From contig CAWIOF010000004.1 of the NCBI GenBank assembly GCA_963837715.1, forward strand, positions 62,001 to 126,000: a DNA stretch of 64,000 nt. The letters are read 5' to 3'. Positions 7,451-15,671 of this stretch are shown here, piece by piece. The notes beneath the pieces are model-generated. The model was not told the origin of the DNA, ran no database searches, and saw only the letters and a list, made by a program, of their open reading frames with translations. The position numbers were made by a program, and so were the translations under genes. Within the stretch, counting starts at the first letter, position 1. Each line of letters starts with the position of its first letter. Source of the DNA: JANYLB01 sp963837715. Lineage in GTDB: Bacteria; Actinomycetota; Acidimicrobiia; IMCC26256; JANYLB01.

Positions 7451-8005
7451 ATGAAGCGGACAGTGACCATCATGATCGCCGGCCTCGTGGCCGTCTTCGC
7501 GCTCGGTGCCTGCGGCGCCGCGACAGACGCCGTGGGTGACGGTGCCAAGGGTGCCATCGAGCGCGCGACCGGCTGCAAGGCCAACGGAAGCGGCGACGAG
7601 ACCAAGGTCGAGTGTGAGGGCAAGGACGGGAAGGGCTCGTTCAGCGTCGGGACGGGTGAGCTGCCCGACGGCTTCCCCAAGAGCGACGTGCCGTTGCCGG
7701 ACGGTGAGATCGTCAGCTCGCTGTCGACCGGAGTCGACGGCAAGACGGCCTACAGCGTCACCATCAAGGTCGACGGCTCGGTGAGCGAGGCGGCGAAGGC
7801 GTACCAGTCGGACCTCACCGACGACGGCTTCACGCTCGACGAGGACGGCTCGTTCAGCCTCGGTGGCGGCGGCGGGCTCACGGCCTTCCAGGCCACGGGG
7901 ACCGATTGGGACGTCAACGTGGTCGGCGCAGGGAGCGGTAAGGGCGAGAACGCTCTTGTGGTCACCGTCACCGAGCACGACTCCACGACCGACACCACCA
8001 GCTAG
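7451..8005 (+). CDS. Secreted lipoprotein of unknown function
   Basis: 184 residues from ATG 7451. The N-terminus MKRTVTIMIAGLVAVFALGAC is a lipoprotein signal peptide with lipobox LGAC, so the mature protein is anchored to the outer face of the membrane. The rest is Gly/Asp/Ser/Thr-rich with a Cys pair (GCKANG...VECEG) and a beta-rich half (YSVTIKVDGSVSEAAKAYQSDL), somewhat like small actinobacterial surface lipoproteins. I do not recognise the family. The 120 bases upstream hold no feature I can support. A dispersed repeat begins two bases after its stop. Confidence 0.75.
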   Translation: MKRTVTIMIAGLVAVFALGACGAATDAVGDGAKGAIERATGCKANGSGDETKVECEGKDGKGSFSVGTGELPDGFPKSDVPLPDGEIVSSLSTGVDGKTAYSVTIKVDGSVSEAAKAYQSDLTDDGFTLDEDGSFSLGGGGGLTAFQATGTDWDVNVVGAGSGKGENALVVTVTEHDSTTDTTS

Positions 8006-8006
8006 C

Positions 8007-8083
8007 GGAGAAGAAGCGGAGCCGACGGGACGCGGGATGATCCCGTGTCGGGCGGTCGAGCCGGCGCAGCGGATTCGACCATC
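8007..8083 (+). repeat. Dispersed ~80-bp repeat, copy A
   Basis: Left arm GCGGAGCCGACGGGA (8016-8030) and right arm GGTCGAGCCGGCGCAGCGG (8053-8071) bracket a central hairpin, CGGGAT/ATCCCG at 8033-8045. The copy fills the gap between the convergent stops of the lipoprotein gene and truA, so it could act as a bidirectional terminator. Related copies are at 29398, 43477, 46383, 50103 and 60550. Confidence 0.75.
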
Positions 8084-8086
8084 GAG

Positions 8087-8851
8087 TCAGTAACCCACTT
8101 CCCAGAGACAGAGACCGTGGGGCGGGGCCACCGGGCCGGCCGCCCCTCGGTCGCGCGATCGCAGGATCGTGAGCATGTCGCCGGGTCGGCGACGACCGCG
8201 ACCGACGTCGACGAGCGTCCCCACGATCGAGCGCACCATCTGCCAGCAGAACGCCTGGGCCCGGACGTCGTAGCGGAGCAGCCCGTCGCCGAGGTCGACC
8301 CACGACGACTCGAGCACCCGTCGGGTCGTGGTCGACCCCGCGGGGCCCTTCCGACAGAACGACGCGAAGTCGTGCTCGCCGACGAACGGATCGGCGGCGA
8401 GGCGAAGGCGTGACCGGTCGAGCGGTTCGGGCACCCACCACGCGTAGCGCGCGAGGAAGGGATCGGGCACGGATCGGTTCACGATCGTGTAGCGGTAGGA
8501 ACGCCAGGTGGCGGAGTGTCGTGCGTCGAACTCGGGACCGACGATGTCGGCCGACCGCACCACGACCTCGGGCCCGAGCATCCCGTTCAACGACGACTGC
8601 AGCCGCCACGGATCGAGCCCGGTGCCGGCCTCGAAGCTGACGACCTGGCCCCAGGCATGGACGCCGGCGTCGGTGCGGCCGGCGCAGGCGAGCTCGACCG
8701 GATGCCGCAGCACCCGTTCGAGCGCCTTGCGGAGCACGCCGGCGACGGTGCGGACCTCGGGCTGCGCCGCGAAGCCGCGGAACCCGGTGCCGTCGTACGC
8801 GACGACGAGCCGGCAGCGGGCAGGGCCCCCGGCCGACTCGAAGAGCGTCAC
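8087..8851 (-). CDS. truA: tRNA pseudouridine(38-40) synthase
   Basis: TruA isomerises uridines 38-40 in the tRNA anticodon arm. The catalytic loop CAGRTDAGVHA contains the essential Asp. The N-terminal LVVAYDGTGFRGFAAQP and later CRKGPAG and QAFCWQMVRSIVGTLVDVG match the family, and length (about 254 residues) is normal. GTG 8851 is chosen because it lies just after the rplQ stop and gives a family-like N-terminus. Its spacing to GGCGGA is tight, and an ATG at 8896 inside rplQ is the alternative. It is the last gene of the rpsM-rpsK-rpsD-rpoA-rplQ cluster. Confidence 0.93.
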   Translation of the reverse strand: MTLFESAGGPARCRLVVAYDGTGFRGFAAQPEVRTVAGVLRKALERVLRHPVELACAGRTDAGVHAWGQVVSFEAGTGLDPWRLQSSLNGMLGPEVVVRSADIVGPEFDARHSATWRSYRYTIVNRSVPDPFLARYAWWVPEPLDRSRLRLAADPFVGEHDFASFCRKGPAGSTTTRRVLESSWVDLGDGLLRYDVRAQAFCWQMVRSIVGTLVDVGRGRRRPGDMLTILRSRDRGAAGPVAPPHGLCLWEVGY

Positions 8852-8864
8852 TCCGCCAGCAGGA

Positions 8865-9215
8865 TCAGACGAGCTCGATGCGCGCCATCGGCGCACGGTC
8901 GCCCGGTCGCGACCCGAGCTTCAGGATCCGCGTGTAGCCGCCGTTGCGGTCGGCGTAGCGCGGACCGATCTCCTCGAAGAGCTTGTGCGCGGCGTCCTTG
9001 TCGTGGATCGTCGCGACGACCTGGCGCTGACGGTGCACGCCGCCCTTCTTGGCCTTCGTGATCAGGTGCTCCGCGTAGGGACGCAGCTCCTTGGCCTTCG
9101 CCACGGTGGTGGTGATGCCCTCGGCCTCGAAGAGGCTCGCGGCGAGGTTCGCCATCATGTGCCAGTGGTGGGCGGGGTCGCCGCCGAAGCGCTTCCCCTT
9201 CTTCGGCGCGGGCAT
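8865..9215 (-). CDS. rplQ: 50S ribosomal protein L17
   Basis: 116-residue L17: after a short Lys-rich start it has HHWHMMANLAASLFEAEGITTTVAKAKELRPYAEHLI, the family core, and it ends at normal length. L17 lines the outer rim of the peptide exit tunnel. It follows rpoA by 7 bases and precedes truA, the standard order of the alpha operon. Confidence 0.97.
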   Translation of the reverse strand: MPAPKKGKRFGGDPAHHWHMMANLAASLFEAEGITTTVAKAKELRPYAEHLITKAKKGGVHRQRQVVATIHDKDAAHKLFEEIGPRYADRNGGYTRILKLGSRPGDRAPMARIELV

Positions 9216-9222
9216 CGGAGCG

Positions 9223-10161
9223 CTACTCCTTCACGCGCAGCGACAGGCCGCGCTCGTCGAGCTTCTGGAGCACCTCGTCGAGCGACTTCGAACCGAAGTT
9301 CGTGATCGCGAGGAGGTCGTCTTCGGTCTTCTGCACGAGCTGACCGATCGTGTCGACCCGGGCCCGCTTGAGGCAGTTCCGGGGCCGCTCCGACAGGTCG
9401 AGCTCCTCGATCGGGAGCTCGAGGTCGGGCGACGTCGACGTGGTCGGCGACACCTCACCGAGCTCGAGGCTCGGGGCCTCGGCGGAGAGGTTGGCGACCA
9501 GGCCGACGAGGTTGCCGAGCGTGGCGCCGGCCGATGCCAGCGCGTCGCGCGGGGTGATCGAACCGTCGGTCTCGATCTCGAGGGTCAGGCGGTCGAAGTT
9601 CGTCGCCTGCTCGACGCGGGTCGGCTCGACGTCGAAGGCGACGCGACGCACGGGGGAGAAGATCGCGTCGACCGGGATGACACCGATCGGCGAACCCGCC
9701 CGCTTCGTCTTCTCCGCCGACGCGTAGCCGCGACCCTGCTCGACCGTGAGGTCGAACGCGAGGCGGCCCTTGGCGTTGACGGTCGCCAGGTGCAGCTCGG
9801 GGTTGAGGATCTCGACGTCGGACGTGGTCTGGATGTCGGCCGCGGTGATCTCACCCGGGCCGCGCTTGTCGAGGCGCAGGGTGACCGGCTCCTCGGCGAC
9901 GCACTGGAGTACGAGGTCCTTGAGGTTCAGGATGAGGTCGGTGACGTCTTCCTTCACTCCGGGGATCACGTCGAACTCGTGGAGCGCTTCGTCGAAGCGG
10001 ACCTGGGTGACGGCCGCACCGGGGATGGAGGAGAGGAGCGTGCGCCGCAGGCTGTTGCCGAGCGTGTGGCCGAAGCCGGGCTCGAGCGGCGACACGATGA
10101 AGCTCTCGGTGTTGCCTTCCGGCTCGAGCGCTTCGATCTCTGGACGCTGGATGATGAGCAT
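9223..10161 (-). CDS. rpoA: DNA-directed RNA polymerase alpha subunit
   Basis: 312 residues. The N-terminal dimerisation domain includes EPGFGHTLGNSLRRTLLSSIPGAAVT. The C-terminal domain, from about residue 240, includes LDLSERPRNCLKRARVDTIGQLV, the part that contacts UP elements and activators. RpoA dimerises and nucleates assembly of beta and beta'. Length is typical, and it lies between rpsD and rplQ as usual. Confidence 0.98.
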   Translation of the reverse strand: MLIIQRPEIEALEPEGNTESFIVSPLEPGFGHTLGNSLRRTLLSSIPGAAVTQVRFDEALHEFDVIPGVKEDVTDLILNLKDLVLQCVAEEPVTLRLDKRGPGEITAADIQTTSDVEILNPELHLATVNAKGRLAFDLTVEQGRGYASAEKTKRAGSPIGVIPVDAIFSPVRRVAFDVEPTRVEQATNFDRLTLEIETDGSITPRDALASAGATLGNLVGLVANLSAEAPSLELGEVSPTTSTSPDLELPIEELDLSERPRNCLKRARVDTIGQLVQKTEDDLLAITNFGSKSLDEVLQKLDERGLSLRVKE

Positions 10162-10170
10162 GCAGGTTCC

Positions 10171-10794
10171 TTACTTGGAGTAGAGCTCGACGATGAGCTG
10201 CTCGCGCACGGGCACGTCGATCTGGTCCCGGAGGGGCAGGTCGCGGACGGTTGCCTTGTGGTCGGCAGAAGAGACTTCGAGCCATTGCGGGACGGCCCGG
10301 TCGAGCGTGTCGAGGTTGTGCCGGATGACGATCATCGACTTGGCCTTCGGGCCGAGCTCGATCACGTCGCCCCGACGCACCTGGTACGACGGGATCGTGA
10401 CGCGCTTGCCGTTCACGAGCACGTGGCCGTGGCGGACGAACTGGCGGGCCTGGTTCCGGCTCGCGGAGTAGCCGGCGCGGAACGTGGTGTTGTCGAGCCG
10501 GAGCTCGAGCATCTGCAGGAGGTTCTCACCGGTGATGCCGGCCTGACCGTTGGCCTGCTGGTAGAGGTTGCGGAACTGCTTCTCGAGGAGGCCGTAGATG
10601 CGCTTGGCCTTCTGCTTCTCGCGGAGCTGCAGGAGGTACTCGCTCTCACGGATGCGGCCACGGCCGTGCATCCCCGGCGGGTAGGGGCGCTTCTCGATCG
10701 GGCAGCGCATGCTGTCGCACTTCGCGCCCTTCAGGAACAACTTCATCCGCTCCCGTCGGCAGAGCCGACAGACCGCTCCGGTGTAACGCGCCAT
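10171..10794 (-). CDS. rpsD: 30S ribosomal protein S4 (zinc-binding form)
   Basis: 207 residues. The N-terminus MARYTGAVCRLCRRER with CDSMRC further on gives four cysteines (about 9, 12, 26, 31), so this is the zinc-ribbon form of S4. The S4 RNA-binding domain (FRAGYSASRNQARQFVRHGHVLVNGKRV) follows from about residue 95. S4 is a primary 16S rRNA binder and in many bacteria represses its own operon. It lies between rpsK and rpoA. Confidence 0.97.
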   Translation of the reverse strand: MARYTGAVCRLCRRERMKLFLKGAKCDSMRCPIEKRPYPPGMHGRGRIRESEYLLQLREKQKAKRIYGLLEKQFRNLYQQANGQAGITGENLLQMLELRLDNTTFRAGYSASRNQARQFVRHGHVLVNGKRVTIPSYQVRRGDVIELGPKAKSMIVIRHNLDTLDRAVPQWLEVSSADHKATVRDLPLRDQIDVPVREQLIVELYSK

Positions 10795-10797
10795 TGC

Positions 10798-11196
10798 TCA
10801 GACCCTCCGCCGCTTGGGAGGGCGGCAACCGTTGTGCGGGATGGGGGTGACGTCTTTGATGCCGAGCACTTCGATGCCCGTGTTCTGGATCGACCGGATG
10901 GCGGTCTCGCGACCGGAGCCCGGGCCCTTCACGACCACGTCGACCTTGCGGACACCGTGCTCCATCGCCCGACGGGCGGCGGTCTCGGCCGCGAGCTGCG
11001 CGGCGAACGGCGTCGACTTGCGCGACCCCTTGAACCCCACGTTGCCCGACGACGCCCAGGCGATGACGTTGCCCTGCGTGTCGGCGATCGTGACGATCGT
11101 GTTGTTGAACGACGACTTGATGTGCGCGATCCCGTGCGTGATGTTCTTGCGCTCACGACGCTTCGGGCGCCGGCCGCCAGGCGGGGGCTTGGCCAT
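10798..11196 (-). CDS. rpsK: 30S ribosomal protein S11
   Basis: 132 residues from ATG 11196. The core ITHGIAHIKSSFNNTIVTIADTQGNVIAW and the C-terminal DVTPIPHNGCRPPKRRRV are diagnostic. S11 sits on the platform of the small subunit beside the E-site. It starts about 70 bases after rpsM and ends 3 bases before rpsD. Confidence 0.97.
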   Translation of the reverse strand: MAKPPPGGRRPKRRERKNITHGIAHIKSSFNNTIVTIADTQGNVIAWASSGNVGFKGSRKSTPFAAQLAAETAARRAMEHGVRKVDVVVKGPGSGRETAIRSIQNTGIEVLGIKDVTPIPHNGCRPPKRRRV

Positions 11197-11266
11197 ACTC
11201 TTCGCTCGCTCTCTACGTTCGACTCGGGTGTTCGATGCTGCGCCCGGAGGACCGGCCGCGCGCTGA

Positions 11267-11644
11267 CTACTTGCGGGCCTTCTTGCGGCCGGCGACGGTC
11301 TTCTTCGGGCCCTTGCGGGTCCGGGCGTTGGTGCGGGTCCGCTGACCGCGGACCGGGAGGCCCCGGCGGTGGCGGATGCCCTGGTAGCTGCCGATCTCCA
11401 TCTTCCGCTTGATGTGACCCTGCACCTCGCGGCGCAGGTCACCCTCGACCTTGAGACCCTGGTCGATCCAGTTGCGGAGCTGCGAGACCTCTTCCTCGGT
11501 CAGGTCGCGCACGCGAGTGTCGGGCGAGATCGCGCACGCCTCACACACCTGCCGCGCCGTGGTGCGCCCGATTCCGAAGATGTAGGTGAGCGAGATCTCG
11601 AGACGCTTCTCCCGAGGGATGTCGACACCGGCGATACGAGCCAT
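11267..11644 (-). CDS. rpsM: 30S ribosomal protein S13
   Basis: 125 residues: MARIAGVDIPREKRLEISLTYIFGIG, then GLPVRGQRTRTNARTRKGP near the basic C-terminus, both standard. S13 forms bridges between the subunits and contacts P-site tRNA. It follows rpmJ directly, as in most bacteria. Confidence 0.97.
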   Translation of the reverse strand: MARIAGVDIPREKRLEISLTYIFGIGRTTARQVCEACAISPDTRVRDLTEEEVSQLRNWIDQGLKVEGDLRREVQGHIKRKMEIGSYQGIRHRRGLPVRGQRTRTNARTRKGPKKTVAGRKKARK

Positions 11645-11665
11645 TGTTCTCCCTAAACCCTGCCG

Positions 11666-11779
11666 CTAGCCCTGGCGCTGTTTGTGCCGGGGATTCACGC
11701 AGATGACCCTGACCGAACCATGACGACGGATCACCTTGCACTTCTCACAGATCTTCTTGACCGACGGTCGGACCTTCAC
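11666..11779 (-). CDS. rpmJ: 50S ribosomal protein L36 (zinc-binding form)
   Basis: 37-residue protein starting at GTG 11779 with GAGG six bases upstream: MKVRPSVKKICEKCKVIRRH and then VICVNPRHKQRQG. Cys11, Cys14, Cys27 and His32 form the C3H zinc site. It lies between infA and rpsM, its conserved place. Confidence 0.96.
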   Translation of the reverse strand: MKVRPSVKKICEKCKVIRRHGSVRVICVNPRHKQRQG

Positions 11780-11800
11780 TGCTGCCTCATGACTGGTGGG

Positions 11801-12025
11801 TTACTTGTAGCGGTACGTGATGCGACCGCGGCTGAGGTCGTACGGGGTGAGCTCGACCTGGACCCGATCGCCCGGCAGGATCCGGATGTAGTGCATCCGC
11901 ATCTTCCCGGAGATGTGCGCCAGGACCTTGTGGCCGTTCTCGAGCTCGACGCGGAACATGGCGTTGGGGAGGGGTTCGACGACTGTCCCCTCGACGAGGA
12001 TCGTGTCGTCCTTGGGCTTTGCGAC
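11801..12025 (-). CDS. infA: Translation initiation factor IF-1, no canonical start codon
   Basis: The frame encodes a complete IF-1 (AKPKDDTILVEGTVVEPLPN, MFRVELENGHKVLAHISGKMRM and YDLSRGRITYRYK), an OB-fold protein that blocks the A-site during initiation. Where the start codon should be, directly before Ala-Lys-Pro-Lys, the codon is GTC (12025-12023). No ATG, GTG or TTG occurs in frame between the upstream stop and the internal Met at residue 23. AGGTGG lies at normal Shine-Dalgarno distance from the GTC, so initiation there is plausible; a G-to-C error in a GTG is the simple alternative. Confidence 0.9.
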   Translation of the reverse strand, partial: VAKPKDDTILVEGTVVEPLPNAMFRVELENGHKVLAHISGKMRMHYIRILPGDRVQVELTPYDLSRGRITYRYK

Positions 12026-12136
12026 GGTGCACCACCTGAAACTGGAACTGCGGACGTGACGAGAAACGGGGTCGAGATCGACCGGCGGTGAGGGTCGCGC
12101 GAGGAGCGCACCAAGTGACCGCGGGGCCGACCGGAG

Positions 12137-12165
12137 AGCTTACACCGAGACCGGCCCGGACTCAA
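12137..12165 (-). promoter_or_regulatory. Candidate sigma-70-type promoter for infA-rpmJ-rpsM-rpsK-rpsD-rpoA
   Basis: TTGAGT (12165-12160) and TAAGCT (12142-12137) are separated by exactly 17 bases on the minus strand. The predicted start near 12130 gives a leader of about 105 bases before infA. It lies in the 164-base gap between map and infA. Confidence 0.6.
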
Positions 12166-12189
12166 TCCGGCTCCTCGCGGGCTGCTCGC

Positions 12190-12939
12190 TCAGGGAAGGG
12201 TCAGGACCTCGGGTCCGTCGTCGGTGACGGCGATCGTGTGCTCGAAGTGAGCGGATCGGCGCCCGTCGGCGGTGACGACGGTCCACCCGTCGTCGAGGAG
12301 GAGGGTCTCGGCCGTCCCGGCGTTCACCATCGGCTCGATCGCGAGGACCAGGCCCTCCTTCATCTTGTACTTGCTGTTCGGGCCGCCGGCATAGTTCGGG
12401 ACCTGCGGTTCTTCGTGCATGGCCGTACCGATGCCGTGGCCCACGTACTCCTTGACCACCGTGAACCCGGCGCCGACGGCCACGTCTTCGACAGCGGCCC
12501 CCACCTCACCCAGTCGCTTGCCGTCGACGACCCGCTCGATCGCCGCGTCGAGGGATGCCTTGGTCACGTCGATCAGGCGCTGAGACTCGTCGTCGACGGT
12601 GCCGATCGGGATCGTGATCGCCGCGTCGCCGTGCCAACCCTCGATGATCGCCCCGCAGTCGATGGAGAAGATGTCGCCTTCCTCGAGCACGGTGTCGTCG
12701 GGGATCCCGTGGACGATGACGTGGTTCGGCGACGCACAGATCACCGCGGGGAAGCCGTGGTAGTTGAGGAAGTTCGACCGCGCCCCCCGGCGTTCGAGCA
12801 CCTCCCGGGCGACCCGGTCGACGTCGAGCGTGGTCGCACCCGGCTTCGACGCCCGGATGCACTCCTCGTGCATCTCGGCCACCACCCGGCCGGCTCGACG
12901 CATGAGGGCGATCTGCTCGTGTGACTTCTTGGTGATCAT
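12190..12939 (-). CDS. map: Methionine aminopeptidase, type I
   Basis: 249 residues from ATG 12939. The pita-bread metalloprotease ligands are visible in order: HGIPDD (substrate His), SIDCGAIIEGWHGDAAIT (two Asp ligands), GHGIGTAMHEEPQVPNY (His ligand), LAIEPM (Glu) and HFEHTIAV (Glu). It removes the initiator Met from nascent proteins. ATG overlaps the adk stop (ATGA), and the secY-adk-map-infA order is conserved in actinobacteria. Confidence 0.96.
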   Translation of the reverse strand: MITKKSHEQIALMRRAGRVVAEMHEECIRASKPGATTLDVDRVAREVLERRGARSNFLNYHGFPAVICASPNHVIVHGIPDDTVLEEGDIFSIDCGAIIEGWHGDAAITIPIGTVDDESQRLIDVTKASLDAAIERVVDGKRLGEVGAAVEDVAVGAGFTVVKEYVGHGIGTAMHEEPQVPNYAGGPNSKYKMKEGLVLAIEPMVNAGTAETLLLDDGWTVVTADGRRSAHFEHTIAVTDDGPEVLTLP

Positions 12940-13604
12940 GAGAGCGTGTGGCCCACGCGGGCCTCGATCGCGGCGGCGAGACGCGAGGCGACCTCGTCGC
13001 CGGTGCCGACACCGTCGACGACGACGAGGCGGCGCTGCCGGCGGTAGTGCTGCACGATCGGCAGCATCTCCCGCTCGTAGAGCTCGAGCCGCCGCTCGAT
13101 CGCCGCCTCGGTGTCGTCTTCGCGCTGGATGACCTTGCCGCCGCACTCGTCGCACGTCCAGTTGGACGTAGGTGGATGGTCGACGTGGTACACGGTTCCG
13201 CAGTTCTCGCACACCCGGCGTCCGGCGAGCCGCGCCAGGGCGATCTCCGTCGGGACGTCGAGGGTGGCGACGAGATCGAGGGGCTGGCCGTCGAGCACCC
13301 GATCGAGCTCCACGGCCTGGAACTCGGTGCGCGGGAACCCGTCGAGCACGAAGCCCCGGTCGAACACCCCGCGGCGGAACTGCTCCTCGACCACGCCGAC
13401 GACGACGTCGTCGGGAACGAGCTCGCCGCGGTTCATGTAGCTCTCGGCCTCGAGACCGGCGGGCGTGCTCTCCTTCGCCTCGGCGCGGAAGAGGTCGCCG
13501 GTGGAGAAGTGGGGAACGCCGCGGTGGTCGGCAAGCCGGGAGGCTTGCGTTCCTTTGCCGGCACCCTGCTTTCCCAGCAGGACGAGACGGGGTCCTCGGG
13601 TCAT
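12936..13604 (-). CDS. adk: Adenylate kinase with zinc LID
   Basis: 222 residues. The P-loop reads LGKQGAGKGTQ (usually GPPGAGKGT, so two residues differ), followed by STGDLFR, the AMP-binding FVLDGFPRT and the LID, here a Cys4 zinc form (CENCGTVYH...CDECGG). It interconverts AMP, ADP and ATP. The C-terminal part is slightly longer than usual. It starts 14 bases after secY and overlaps map by 4 bases. Confidence 0.96.
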   Translation of the reverse strand: MTRGPRLVLLGKQGAGKGTQASRLADHRGVPHFSTGDLFRAEAKESTPAGLEAESYMNRGELVPDDVVVGVVEEQFRRGVFDRGFVLDGFPRTEFQAVELDRVLDGQPLDLVATLDVPTEIALARLAGRRVCENCGTVYHVDHPPTSNWTCDECGGKVIQREDDTEAAIERRLELYEREMLPIVQHYRRQRRLVVVDGVGTGDEVASRLAAAIEARVGHTLS

Positions 13605-13617
13605 GGCTGCACCGCGC

Positions 13618-14919
13618 CTACGCGAGGAAACCTTCGTAATTGCGCATCATCAACTGGCTGTCGATCTGCTTCATCGTCTCGAGCGCGACACCCACGGTGA
13701 TCAGCAGCGCGGTCCCGCCGAACGGGAACTGGCTGATGTCCCAGAACGCGAAGACCAACAGCGGGGTGATGGCGATCACGGCGAGGAAGAGCGCGCCCGG
13801 CAGCGTGATCCGGTTCAGCACCTTGGCGAGGTACTTCTCGGTGGGCGGTCCGGGCCGGATCCCGGGGATGAACCCGCCCTGCTTGCGGATGATGTCGGCC
13901 TGCTGGGCCGGGTTGAAGGCGATCGCCGTGTAGAAGTACGCGAAGAAGATGATCAGGAGCGTTTCCATCCCGATGTAGAACCAGCCCTGGCTCTGCACGA
14001 GGTTGTCGTTGACGAATTCCTGGAAGCCCTTCCAGGGAGTCGCACTCGCGATCAGCGCTGGGAACGACAGGATCGACGTCGCGAAGATGACCGGGATCAC
14101 ACCCGACTGGTTCACCTTCAAGGGGATGTAGGTGCTCTGGCCGCCGTACATGCGCCGGCCGACCACGCGCTTCGCGAACTGCACCGGGATGCGCCGCTGC
14201 CCCGACTCGACGAACACGATGCCGACGATCATCGCGATCCCGATACCGAGGATCACGATGAACTGGAACTTGCTGCCTTCGGTGTAGACGGCGGATCCCT
14301 GGGCAGGGAGGCGCGAGACCACCGACGCGAAGATCAGGATCGACATCCCGTTGCCGATTCCGCGCTGGGTGATGAGCTCGCCGAGCCACATCACCATCGC
14401 GGTACCGGCGGTCCAGATGAGGATGATGAGCATCGCCCGCGGTGCGTTGAAGCCGGGGATGAGGTCCTTGCCCTGGAAGCCCGCGGAACCCAGCAGGCCG
14501 CCCTTGCCTTCGTGCAGCGCGAACACGAACCCGGTCGACTGGATGAGTGCGAGTCCGACGGTGAGGTACCGGGTCCACTGGGTGATCTTCTTCTGACCCG
14601 ACTGACCCTCTTGCTGCCACTGCTCGAGCTTGGGGATGACCACGCCGAGGAGCTGCATGATGATCGACGCCGTGATGTACGGCATGATCCCGAGGAAGAA
14701 GATCGCGACGCTGGTGATCGCTCCACCGGAGAACAGGTCGAGGAACCCGACGACGCCGTTGCTGTCGGCGCTGTTCTGGAGCTCCTTGATCGCCGCGAAG
14801 TCGACGTAGGGCACCGGGATGTGCGTCCCGACCCGGTAGACCGCGATGATCGCGATCGTGAACAGGATCTTGTTGCGCAGGTCGGGCACCCGGAACATGT
14901 TCCGCAGGCGGGACAGCAT
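13618..14919 (-). CDS. secY: Preprotein translocase subunit SecY
   Basis: 433 residues with ten predicted membrane segments. Start region MLSRLRNMFRVPDLRNKILFT, the plug region ITSVAIFFLGIMPYITASIIMQLL, and cytoplasmic loops TRYLTVGLALIQ and RQQGFIPG-like RKQGGFIPGIRPG. It forms the Sec channel with SecE (42155-42439 here). A Shine-Dalgarno GAGGAGG precedes the ATG. A strong hairpin separates it from rplO. Confidence 0.97.
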   Translation of the reverse strand: MLSRLRNMFRVPDLRNKILFTIAIIAVYRVGTHIPVPYVDFAAIKELQNSADSNGVVGFLDLFSGGAITSVAIFFLGIMPYITASIIMQLLGVVIPKLEQWQQEGQSGQKKITQWTRYLTVGLALIQSTGFVFALHEGKGGLLGSAGFQGKDLIPGFNAPRAMLIILIWTAGTAMVMWLGELITQRGIGNGMSILIFASVVSRLPAQGSAVYTEGSKFQFIVILGIGIAMIVGIVFVESGQRRIPVQFAKRVVGRRMYGGQSTYIPLKVNQSGVIPVIFATSILSFPALIASATPWKGFQEFVNDNLVQSQGWFYIGMETLLIIFFAYFYTAIAFNPAQQADIIRKQGGFIPGIRPGPPTEKYLAKVLNRITLPGALFLAVIAITPLLVFAFWDISQFPFGGTALLITVGVALETMKQIDSQLMMRNYEGFLA

Positions 14920-14953
14920 GGGGTGCAGACCTCCTCAGGTGTGAGCGGCGCGT

Positions 14954-14981
14954 CGGGTCCGGGCTCGGGTGGCCGGACCCG
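14954..14981 (-). terminator. Hairpin between rplO and secY (possible attenuator)
   Basis: CGGGTCCGG and CCGGACCCG form a perfect 9-bp stem with a 10-base loop a few bases after the rplO stop. There is no T-tract, so it is more likely a partial terminator or an mRNA-stability element than a full stop, since secY has no other visible promoter in the 67-base gap. Confidence 0.45.
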
Positions 14982-14986
14982 AGAGC

Positions 14987-15478
14987 CTACCGGTTGGTGA
15001 GCGCGTTGCCCTTGGCGGGAGGTCGACGGCCGCCGAACGGGGCCGGCAGGTCCTCGGCGGTGCCACCGGCGACGATGATCGCGGCCTTTGCCGACGCCGA
15101 GAACGCATGGGCGTGAACGGTGAGGGGCTTCGAGAGCTCGCCCCGGCCCAGGATCTTGACGAACCCGTGCTTGTGCACGAGGCCGCTGGCCCGGAGCTTC
15201 TCGAGGTCGACGACCGTCCCGGCGTCGAACTGCTCGAGCGCGTCGAGGTTGATCGCCTGGTACTCGATCCGGAACGGGTTGTTGAAGCCCTTCGCCTTCG
15301 GCGTCCGGCGGTGGATCGGGGTCTGACCACCCTCGAAGCCGGGCTTGACCTGACCCCGGGCATGCTGGCCCTTGTGGCCCCGGCCTGCGGTCTTGCCGCC
15401 CTTGCCCGCGATGCCGCGGGCAACGCGGCGCCGCTTGGTGTTCGAACCCTTGGCCGGCTTCAGATCATGAATGTGCAT
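14987..15478 (-). CDS. rplO: 50S ribosomal protein L15
   Basis: 163 residues: MHIHDLKPAKGSNTKRRRVARG, then the Gly-rich GIAGKGGKTAGRGHKGQHARG and FEGGQTPIHRRTPKAKGF, the L15 hallmarks. L15 organises 23S rRNA late in 50S assembly. It lies between rpmD and secY. Confidence 0.97.
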   Translation of the reverse strand: MHIHDLKPAKGSNTKRRRVARGIAGKGGKTAGRGHKGQHARGQVKPGFEGGQTPIHRRTPKAKGFNNPFRIEYQAINLDALEQFDAGTVVDLEKLRASGLVHKHGFVKILGRGELSKPLTVHAHAFSASAKAAIIVAGGTAEDLPAPFGGRRPPAKGNALTNR

Positions 15479-15490
15479 CCGCTTCTTCTC

Positions 15491-15670
15491 CTAGACCTCT
15501 TCGACTCGTACGAGATGCGGGACCTTGGCGAGCATCCCGCGGATCTCGGGCTTGTCGGCGTGCTCGACCGTGTGGTCGATGCGACGCAGACCGAGCGCGC
15601 GCAGGGTGCCGCGCTGCTTCGGCTTGATCCCGATCTTGGAACGGACCTGGGTGACCCTCAACGTCGTCAT
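15491..15670 (-). CDS. rpmD: 50S ribosomal protein L30
   Basis: 59 residues, ATG 15670: MTTLRVTQVRSKIGIKPKQR, then LRALGLRRIDHTVEHADKPEIRGML, the complete small L30 fold. It lies between rpsE (1 base upstream) and rplO, as in spc operons. Confidence 0.95.
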   Translation of the reverse strand: MTTLRVTQVRSKIGIKPKQRGTLRALGLRRIDHTVEHADKPEIRGMLAKVPHLVRVEEV

Positions 15671-15671
15671 G

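Noticed and set aside
11787..12035. An 82-codon Arg/His/Pro-rich frame with a GTG start over infA
   Set aside because: It is out of frame with the complete IF-1 sequence and shows no family features; it is a shadow despite having the better start codon.
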